A DNA stretch of 10,545 nucleotides from an uncultured Clostridia bacterium (GTDB lineage: Bacteria > Bacillota > Clostridia > Lachnospirales > Anaerotignaceae), in the NCBI GenBank assembly GCA_947036475.1, contig CAMQRG010000052.1, positions 1-10,545 on the forward strand, written 5' to 3'. Below are positions 6,396-10,545 of this stretch, piece after piece. The number at the start of each line of letters is the position of its first letter. Position 1 is the first letter of the stretch. Position numbers and translations under genes: made by a program. The notes beneath the pieces were generated by a model, which saw nothing but the letters and a program-made list of their open reading frames with translations, was not told the origin of the DNA and did no database searches.

Positions 6396-6419
6396 AGCAA
6401 ACAGAGAGGGGAAATTTTT

Positions 6420-7025
6420 ATGAAAAAGAAAGCAGTTGTACTTGGTTTAGTGGGCGCAATGGCGCTCGGCACATGCACCGTTTCCGCCGCGAACGGCACA
6501 AAGAACATTTCCGCGACATTCCGCAACATTAAAATCGTTGTGGACGGCAAGGAGCTTTCCACCAGCGCGGAGCCGTTCATTTATAACGGCACAACATATC
6601 TGCCTATCCGCGCAGTCGGTGAAGCGGTCGGCAAAGAAGTCACATGGAACGGCGGCACAAACACCGTTTACCTTGGGGAAGTGCCCGAAAGCGCGAAACA
6701 GCAGACGCCCGCGCCTGAAACGCCCGAGCCCGCGGCATCAAGCAGCCTGCCGATTCTTTCGCAAGCTTTAACAAACTGGGGAGCAAGCAAGGAGGAGATT
6801 CAGGAGGCCATTTCAATGACTCATTCCGGTCAAATAAGTGCTGGCGATATTCGCGGGATATACGCTGAATTTATTGCCATAGCATTAGATAATGACAATA
6901 TGCAGCTTGCAAAATCTGCTTATGCGGAAGCACAAATCGCGTTTGGCTACGCTGTGAATTCCCCCGATTATGCTTCCGAAAAAGAATATTTTGAGAAGGA
7001 CTGTAAGAGCATTGGGCTTTTTTAA
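6420..7025 (+). CDS. Secreted PF07833-like (copper amine oxidase N-domain) protein, tandem copy A
   Basis: This is a 201-residue predicted exported protein of unknown function. The ATG at 6420 follows AGAGGGG (6405-6411, 8 nt). Residues 1-23 form a signal peptide (MKKKAVVLGLVGAMALGTCTVSA, cleavage before ANG). Residues about 36-88 match the stalk-type copper amine oxidase N-domain: KIVVDGKEL, then NGTTYLPIRAVGEAVGKEVTW and NTVYLG. This fold usually acts as a binding or structural module in secreted Firmicutes proteins and is not by itself an enzyme. A Pro/Ala/Ser linker follows (about 90-110, QQTPAPETPEPAASSS), then an apparently helical tail, 121-201, ending KDCKSIGLF. It is followed after 72 nt by copy B, with identical residues 1-89. 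The promoter at 6294 and structured leader suggest strong, regulated expression. It may share control with spoIIE in time, but that is unproven. Confidence 0.9.
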   Translation: MKKKAVVLGLVGAMALGTCTVSAANGTKNISATFRNIKIVVDGKELSTSAEPFIYNGTTYLPIRAVGEAVGKEVTWNGGTNTVYLGEVPESAKQQTPAPETPEPAASSSLPILSQALTNWGASKEEIQEAISMTHSGQISAGDIRGIYAEFIAIALDNDNMQLAKSAYAEAQIAFGYAVNSPDYASEKEYFEKDCKSIGLF

Positions 7026-7029
7026 GCCC
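7014..7029 (+). other. Hairpin over the stop codon of copy A
   Basis: GGGCTT (7014-7019) and AAGCCC (7024-7029) pair across a TTTT loop that runs into the TAA stop. The same hairpin occurs at the end of copy B (7692-7707), with loop TTCT. The C-rich CTCCCTCC that follows, in place of a T-run, argues against a terminator. Confidence 0.5.
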
Positions 7030-7097
7030 CTCCCTCCTGTGATACATCATAATACGTTAATCTTACTGGAACATTGATTTTAGAAGGGGCGATTTTT

Positions 7098-7703
7098 ATG
7101 AAGAAGAAAGCAGTTGTACTTGGTTTAGTGGGCGCAATGGCGCTCGGCACATGCACCGTTTCCGCCGCGAACGGCACAAAGAACATTTCCGCGACATTCC
7201 GCAACATTAAAATCGTTGTGGACGGCAAGGAGCTTTCCACCAGCGCGGAGCCGTTCATTTATAACGGCACGACTTACCTGCCTATCCGCGCAGTCGGCGA
7301 AGCGGTTGGCAAAGAAGTCACATGGAACGGCGGCACAAACACTGTTTACCTTGGGGAAGTTCCTGCAAGCGCACAGCAGCAGACGCCCGCGCCTGAAACG
7401 CCCGCGCCCGCGGCATCAAGCAGCCTGCCGATTTTATCACAATATGCTTCAGACGCAGGAGCAAGCAAGGAGGAAATTCAGGAGGTCATTTCAATGCTTC
7501 ATTCCGGTCAGATAGATATTGTCGATATTCACGTGACATACATCAATATTATCGACGATGTATTAGTGGATGACAATATACCGCTTGCAAAATCTGCTTA
7601 TGCGGAAGCGCAAATCGCGTTTGGCTACGCTGCGAATGACCCCGATTATGCTTCTGTAAAAGAAAATTTTGAGGAGGACTGTAAGAGCATTGGGCTTTTC
7701 TAA
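7098..7703 (+). CDS. Secreted PF07833-like protein, tandem copy B
   Basis: This is a 201-residue paralogue of copy A, without gaps between them. It has the same signal peptide (1-23) and PF07833-like domain (about 36-88), identical over residues 1-89. By hand count 31 residues differ, all from 90 onward, clustering at 116-120 and 140-162; the end (163-201) is again close. In the variable part, positions 148, 152, 156, 159, 160 and 163 are kept, as expected if a helical core is held while surface residues change. The ATG at 7098 follows GAAGGGGC (about 7083-7090). An in-frame start at 7074 lacks a ribosome binding site and is not shared with copy A. No promoter is obvious in the 72-nt spacer, so it is probably cotranscribed with copy A. 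Function is unknown; surface exposure is likely. Confidence 0.9.
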   Translation: MKKKAVVLGLVGAMALGTCTVSAANGTKNISATFRNIKIVVDGKELSTSAEPFIYNGTTYLPIRAVGEAVGKEVTWNGGTNTVYLGEVPASAQQQTPAPETPAPAASSSLPILSQYASDAGASKEEIQEVISMLHSGQIDIVDIHVTYINIIDDVLVDDNIPLAKSAYAEAQIAFGYAANDPDYASVKENFEEDCKSIGLF

Positions 7704-7772
7704 GCCCCTCCCTCCTGTGATACATAATACGTTAATCTTACTGGAACATTGATTTTAGAATGGGAGATTTTT

Positions 7773-7859
7773 ATGAATTGGCCAGCAGGCGGCTTTGCCG
7801 GCCGCACGGCGGATTCCCGAGCCCTTCCGCGATTCAAAAGCAGGTTTTTGACAGTCTAA
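7773..7859 (+). pseudogene. Start of a lost third tandem copy, now a 28-codon ORF
   Basis: The spacer after copy B repeats the leader used by copy B, including a ribosome binding site (TGGGAG, 7761-7766) and ATG at 7773. After ATGAA the sequence is unrelated to copies A and B and reads MNWPAGGFAGRTADSRALPRF..., ending at TAA 7857-7859 inside the terminator stem. I see no signal peptide or known domain. The simplest reading is a deletion or recombination that removed a third gene. A short translated peptide cannot be excluded. Confidence 0.55.
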
Positions 7860-7886
7860 AAAGGCACAGGCTTATGTGCCTTTTTT
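7858..7886 (+). terminator. Rho-independent terminator of the tandem locus
   Basis: AAAAAGGCACA (7858-7868) pairs with TGTGCCTTTTT (7875-7885) over 11 bp with a GGCTTA loop, followed by T to 7886. It closes the + strand transcription unit. The A-rich 5' arm could also allow function on the - strand. Confidence 0.92.
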
Positions 7887-7933
7887 ATGTCCTTTTTTTC
7901 TGTTCCGGCATGGAAATCAAAGGATTTTTCCGC

Positions 7934-7981
7934 AAAAAAACAGCACAGCCGATGAAAACCTGCCGTTTCCGCCGCTGTGCC
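7934..7981 (-). terminator. Probable terminator after rbgA
   Basis: Read on the - strand, GCACAGC (7980-7974) pairs with GCTGTGC (7949-7943) around a 24-nt loop and is followed by TG and a run of seven T (7940-7934). It lies just past the rbgA stop at 7992. The long loop makes it weaker than the + strand terminators nearby. Confidence 0.55.
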
Positions 7982-7991
7982 GCGTTTCCTG

Positions 7992-8861
7992 TTATTCGTT
8001 CTGTTCCGCAATATCTTCCGGCAGTTCCAGCGTCAGCCTGCCCAGCTTTCCGCCGCGGAATTCGTCCAGCAGTATCTTTGCCGCCCGCTCCATATCCGGT
8101 TCCCCGCCTTTCAGCTTGAAGCCCCGCGCCTCGGCAATGCGCCGGAGTATCTCGTGCGGCTCGTCAATGGTATCAAAATCGACCTGATACCGCCGCCGCA
8201 GACAATCCGCGTCCCTCGCAACCATATGGTTGATAAACGCCGCCCCCAGCGTTTCCGCGTCCAGAATATCGTCATTGATTGCTCCTGTAAACGCCAGCTT
8301 CAGCCCGACCTGCTGGTCCTCGAATTTCGGCCAGAGTATCCCCGGCGTATCCAGAAGCTCAAAGTCCTTTTTCAGCTTAATCCACTGCTTTCCGCGCGTT
8401 ACGCCGGGCTTGTCGCCCGTTTTCGCCGTTGCCTTGCCGACATATTTATTGATAAAGGTAGATTTGCCCACATTGGGTATCCCGACAACCATGCTCCGGA
8501 TTGGCACATTGATACGCCCGCGCGCTTTCAGCTTTTCTATTTTTTCCTTCATCAATCCCCTTGCGGCCTCCGTCACCTCGCCCATGCCGCTGCCCTTCAG
8601 CGCGTTGATGCGGATAACGCAGAAGCCCCGCGCCTCAAAATACGCCTGCCAGATATCAGTTGCTTTTTCGTCCGCCAAATCGCATTTATTCAGAAGTATG
8701 ATGCGCTTTTTATTCCGCGCCAGCGTATCCATATCGGGATTTTTACTGCTGTACGGGATACGCGCGTCCACCAGCTCCATCACAATATCTACCAGCGAAA
8801 TGTTTTCTTCCATCATTCTGCGGGTCTTTGTCATATGCCCGGGATACCATTGTATATGCAT
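7992..8861 (-). CDS. rbgA: Ribosome biogenesis GTPase RbgA (YlqF)
   Basis: This 289-residue cytoplasmic GTPase is needed for late 50S subunit assembly in Firmicutes. It shows the circularly permuted GTPase order of the YlqF/YawG family: G4 NKCD at 58-61 (preceded by ILL), G5-like NALKGSG at 86-92, then G1 GIPNVGKST at 127-135, G2 region PGVTRG at 152-157 and G3 DTPG at 171-174. The N-terminus, MHIQWYPGHMTKTRRMM, is the family signature. The C-terminal 120 residues match the helical ANTAR-like domain that contacts rRNA. GAGAGG lies 7 nt before the ATG. The gene begins 29 nt after the end of lepB and is probably cotranscribed with it. The lepB-rbgA order is common in Firmicutes; rnhB, which often follows, is absent here, and the transcript instead ends at the convergent terminators. 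No unusual residues are seen. Confidence 0.97.
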   Translation of the reverse strand: MHIQWYPGHMTKTRRMMEENISLVDIVMELVDARIPYSSKNPDMDTLARNKKRIILLNKCDLADEKATDIWQAYFEARGFCVIRINALKGSGMGEVTEAARGLMKEKIEKLKARGRINVPIRSMVVGIPNVGKSTFINKYVGKATAKTGDKPGVTRGKQWIKLKKDFELLDTPGILWPKFEDQQVGLKLAFTGAINDDILDAETLGAAFINHMVARDADCLRRRYQVDFDTIDEPHEILRRIAEARGFKLKGGEPDMERAAKILLDEFRGGKLGRLTLELPEDIAEQNE

Positions 8862-8890
8862 TGCATTTCCTCTCTTTTCTTGTAAAGGTT

Positions 8891-9556
8891 TTACGGCCTC
8901 TGCACCGGCCCGAAGCTGTCAAACGGGTAAAGCCGGAAAATCACTCTGCCGACAAGGTCCTCTTTCTCAATCGCGCCGATGGAAGTCCTGCGGCTGTCCG
9001 AGCTTGCGTTGCGGTTATCGCCCATTACGAAGAATGTGCCGTCCTCCACAGTATACGGATAATCCTGGTCGCCCGCCGTCATCATCGGCTCACCCAAAAA
9101 CGGTTCCTCCACCAGTTCCCCGTTCCGGTACAGCGCGTATTCCACATCTTCGCTGTCCCCGTTCCAGACAATATCTATTTCATCTCCCGGCAGGCCAATC
9201 ACACGCTTGATTATATTTTCCTCCGGTCCGTCCTGATTATCCAGCCGGCAAATCACAACGTCGCCCCTCTGCGGCGTACCCAAAAGTACACTGAGTTTCT
9301 CCATAAACACCAGATCGCCATGGTAAAAGTTTGGCTCCATAGACGAGCCTTTCACATAAACCGTCCCCAGCACAAAGTTCCGCAGAACCAGCACAAACAC
9401 CACCAGCAGCGCGAGCCACACAAGGAACGGCAGTTCCTTTTTCTTCTCCCGCCTGCGCCTTCTGCCCTCTGCGGGCGTTTCCTCCGCTGTTTCGGCTTCG
9501 GTCTGTTTTGCCATTTCTTCCGGCAGCCCTTCAGCCCTCTGTTCTTCCTGCTCCAT
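8891..9556 (-). CDS. lepB: Type I signal peptidase (SipS/LepB-like)
   Basis: This is a 221-residue membrane-anchored serine protease that removes signal peptides from exported proteins. Residues 1-42 form a cytoplasmic tail, acidic and then strongly basic (GRRRRREKKK at 31-40). One membrane segment spans about 43-66 (FLVWLALLVVFVLVL). The catalytic dyad is Ser72 in GSSMEP (70-75) and Lys117 in IIKRVIGLPGD (115-125). The box E motif, GDNRNASSDSR, lies at 179-189. One transmembrane segment and about 220 residues fit the Gram-positive type. The ATG at 9554-9556 follows AAGGAGGG on the - strand. It lies 108 nt downstream of rplS, across a terminator-like hairpin, and 29 nt upstream of rbgA. No convincing separate promoter is visible in the gap, so readthrough from rplS is likely. 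It would process the secreted proteins encoded at 2367, 6420 and 7098, among others. Confidence 0.97.
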   Translation of the reverse strand: MEQEEQRAEGLPEEMAKQTEAETAEETPAEGRRRRREKKKELPFLVWLALLVVFVLVLRNFVLGTVYVKGSSMEPNFYHGDLVFMEKLSVLLGTPQRGDVVICRLDNQDGPEENIIKRVIGLPGDEIDIVWNGDSEDVEYALYRNGELVEEPFLGEPMMTAGDQDYPYTVEDGTFFVMGDNRNASSDSRRTSIGAIEKEDLVGRVIFRLYPFDSFGPVQRP

Positions 9557-9621
9557 TTTCAGCCCTCCTTATTTCCTCTCTCCGCTTTTTTCGTCAAAGG
9601 CAGAATGTTCCGCCCCTCACG

Positions 9622-9662
9622 AAAAAAGCCTTGATGAAAGCTGTTCACCAAGACCTTTTTTT
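9622..9662 (-). terminator. Terminator or attenuator between rplS and lepB
   Basis: On the - strand, CTTGGTGA pairs with TCATCAAG, and the stem extends outward through G-T wobbles and an A/T-rich base to about 14 bp, ending in TTTTTT (9627-9622). It starts a few bases after the rplS stop. It probably gives partial termination, so that rplS is made in excess over lepB and rbgA. Confidence 0.75.
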
Positions 9663-9664
9663 GC

Positions 9665-10009
9665 TTATCTCAATACTTCCTTAACCTTAGCCGCTTTGCC
9701 GACCTTGTCTCTCAGGTAGAACAGTTTCGCGCGTCTTACTACGCCGCGTCTTGTTACCTCAATACGGTCGATTCTGGGGGAATGCAGGGGCCATGTTCTT
9801 TCCACGCCAACGCCGGAAGCAATACGTCTTACTGTGAAAGTTTCACGGATGCCGCCGCCCTGTCTTTTGATAACAACGCCTTCAAACATCTGCAGTCTTT
9901 CTCTCGTACCTTCTACAACCTTCGCATATACGCGGATAGTGTCGCCTACGTTAAAAGGAGTTACTTCGCTTTTCAGCTGTTCCTTTTCCAGTTCTCTGAT
10001 AATATCCAT
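9665..10009 (-). CDS. rplS: 50S ribosomal protein L19
   Basis: L19 is a 114-residue component of the large ribosomal subunit, located at the 30S-50S interface. The whole protein matches the family: MDIIRELEKEQLK at the start, FNVGDTIRVYAKVVEG, ERLQMFEGVVIKRQGGG, ETFTVRRIASGVGVERTWPLHSPRIDRIEV and the basic tail RRGVVRRAKLFYLRDKVGKAAKVKE. The ATG at 10007-10009 is chosen over an in-frame upstream start at 10072 because GGGAGG lies 7 nt before it, the length is normal for L19, and the extra residues would come from the leader hairpin. It has its own strong promoter at 10091-10119. In many Firmicutes rplS follows trmD, but here the preceding gene on the same strand is a permease, so rplS is separated from rpsP-rimM-trmD. 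Confidence 0.98.
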   Translation of the reverse strand: MDIIRELEKEQLKSEVTPFNVGDTIRVYAKVVEGTRERLQMFEGVVIKRQGGGIRETFTVRRIASGVGVERTWPLHSPRIDRIEVTRRGVVRRAKLFYLRDKVGKAAKVKEVLR

Positions 10010-10031
10010 TGTGTTTCCTCCCTTCTTCAAA

Positions 10032-10073
10032 GATGTTCTTGCCGCCGTCCCTTTGACGCAGTATTGGAACATC
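10032..10073 (-). ncRNA. rplS leader stem-loop (probable L19 autoregulatory leader)
   Basis: On the - strand, GATGTTC (10073-10067) pairs perfectly with GAACATC (10038-10032), enclosing a smaller CGTC/GACG pairing. It lies between the promoter and the rplS ribosome binding site. An L19 leader family that mediates feedback control by the protein is known in Firmicutes. Position and shape fit, but I cannot align it to the family model here. Confidence 0.55.
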
Positions 10074-10090
10074 CGTAATCACAGTTTCAA

Positions 10091-10119
10091 ATTATAGCAT
10101 ATCCCACAGAAGTTTGCAA
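10091..10119 (-). promoter_or_regulatory. Strong sigma-A promoter of rplS
   Basis: On the - strand, TTGCAA (10119-10114) and a perfect TATAAT (10096-10091) are separated by 17 nt, with a TG just before the -10 box (extended -10). Transcription should start near 10084, giving a leader of about 75 nt. Confidence 0.9.
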
Positions 10120-10182
10120 GGATTTTTACAAAATATTTCATAAGAAATACCCTGCACCATGCGCCCGTCTGTAAAACCGATG

Positions 10183-10501
10183 TCAGAACAGTACCCCGCA
10201 GAGCCAGATGCACGCGGGCAGCGTCAGCATGGAAAAAAACGTTGTCAGCAGCGTCACATCAAGAGCCATTTCCTTTCCTGTGCCGTACTGTTCCGTCACC
10301 ATCGGCATGATGGCTGCGCAGGGGCACGCCATGGAAATCAAAAAGGCTGTTTTCAGCATCGGCTCCGCCGGAAGAAAATACAGCACAGCACCTGTCAGGC
10401 CGGGAAAGAGGAGCATTTTCAGCAGGCCGAGCCGCATTGCCTCTCCCTGCCCCAAAAGCCGTTTCAGGCCGGTATTCCCTGCCATCGCACCAATATAAAT
10501 G
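10183..10501 (-). CDS. AEC-family permease, C-terminal part (truncated by the adapter)
   Basis: This is the last ~105 residues of a membrane permease of the auxin efflux carrier (AEC) family, whose members export organic acids or related anions. Three hydrophobic segments are visible: GLLKMLLFPGLTGAVLYFL, MLKTAFLISMACPCAAIMPM and LDVTLLTTFFSMLTLPACIWL. Between the second and third is the family's broken-helix region with VTEQYGTGKEMA. The 5' part lies outside the insert. The apparent MCIRDS start is translation of the adapter and is not part of the protein. The gene ends with TGA at 10183 and is followed, 64 nt on, by the rplS promoter. Substrate is unknown. Confidence 0.85.
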
Positions 10502-10545
10502 CTGTCTCTTATACACATCTGACGCTGCCGACGACTCCTTACGTG
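10502..10545 (-). other. Nextera i5-side sequencing adapter (not genomic)
   Basis: CTGTCTCTTATACACATCT (10502-10520) is the reverse complement of the Tn5 mosaic end. It is followed by the read-1 adapter (to 10534), then CTCCTTAC (10535-10542), which fits the reverse complement of the i5 index I recall as S505, and GTG from the P5 primer. Confidence 0.97.

Larger units (their letters stand above)
6420..7777 (+). repeat. Tandem direct repeat of gene plus intergenic leader (2 full units and a third start)
   Basis: Unit 1 (6420-7097, 678 bp) and unit 2 (7098-7772, 675 bp) each hold a gene and its downstream spacer. The spacers (7026-7097 and 7704-7772) are nearly identical. They differ by a 3-nt deletion in the ATCATAAT stretch and by changes near the ribosome binding site. 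Similarity continues to ATGAA at 7773-7777 and then stops. The 5' part of the genes differs almost only at synonymous sites. Confidence 0.93.

Noticed and set aside
6294..6419. N-terminal extension of copy A from an upstream start
   Set aside because: It would begin inside the -35 box. Copy B lacks it, and the signal peptide starts cleanly at 6420.
6420..7777. CRISPR-like or mobile-element origin of the direct repeat
   Set aside because: The repeat unit is a whole gene with its spacer. There are no short regular repeats, transposase, terminal inverted repeats or target-site duplications.
7760..8119. 119-codon + strand frame starting in the third leader
   Set aside because: It passes through the strong terminator at 7858-7886 and into antisense of rbgA. 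The frame with the conserved start is the 7773-7859 ORF instead.
7977..9634. Three long + strand open frames (302, 326 and 268 codons) opposite rbgA and lepB
   Set aside because: They mirror two well-conserved genes on the - strand. Their translations have no family resemblance and no ribosome binding sites.
1..10545. Defence system, toxin-antitoxin pair or biosynthetic cluster
   Set aside because: No nuclease, methylase, toxin, Cas or biosynthetic enzyme is seen. The XRE gene has no small toxin partner within the window.

Overview
The window is a 10.5 kb insert from a spore-forming, low-to-medium GC Firmicute, most likely a Clostridia-class anaerobe. The basis is SpoIIE, a DUF1292 protein, the rplS / lepB / rbgA neighbourhood, strong AGGAGG-type ribosome binding sites and many secreted proteins with copper amine oxidase N-domain-like (PF07833-like) modules. 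Genus cannot be fixed from the sequence. Both ends are not genomic: positions 1-45 and 10502-10545 are complete Nextera dual-index adapter sequence. Genomic DNA therefore runs from about 46 to 10501, and the truncation at the right end is technical.

Layout, left part (+ strand): an XRE-family regulator with a doubtful C-terminus (61-483); a DEAD-box-type RNA helicase with a DEGD motif II (462-1823) and its own promoter; a small His/Cys-rich DUF1292 protein (1902-2216) with a promoter overlapped by an inverted repeat; and a secreted GDPD-family phosphodiesterase fused to a PF07833-like tail (2367-3587), closed by a strong terminator.

Middle (+ strand): spoIIE (3756-6197), the membrane phosphatase that activates sigma-F. 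Its promoter has a possible Spo0A box and an atypically wide -35/-10 spacing. A strong terminator follows. Next is a tandem pair of 201-aa secreted PF07833-like proteins (6420-7025, 7098-7703). Their first 89 residues are identical, and all 31 differences lie in the C-terminal part. A third copy of the intergenic leader and start codon follows, but its gene is missing (7704-7859), and a terminator closes the unit. The first of these genes has a strong promoter and a highly structured 5' leader.

Right part (- strand): rplS (ribosomal protein L19) with a strong promoter and a probable L19 leader hairpin, then lepB (signal peptidase I) and rbgA/ylqF (50S assembly GTPase), a conserved Firmicutes order. 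A terminator-like hairpin lies between rplS and lepB. The last 319 bp are the 3' end of an AEC-family permease.

The + and - strand blocks converge at about 7.86-7.98 kb, where each strand has its own terminator. I see no defence system, CRISPR array, insertion sequence, tRNA or rRNA. The least explained part is the duplicated secreted-protein locus downstream of spoIIE.
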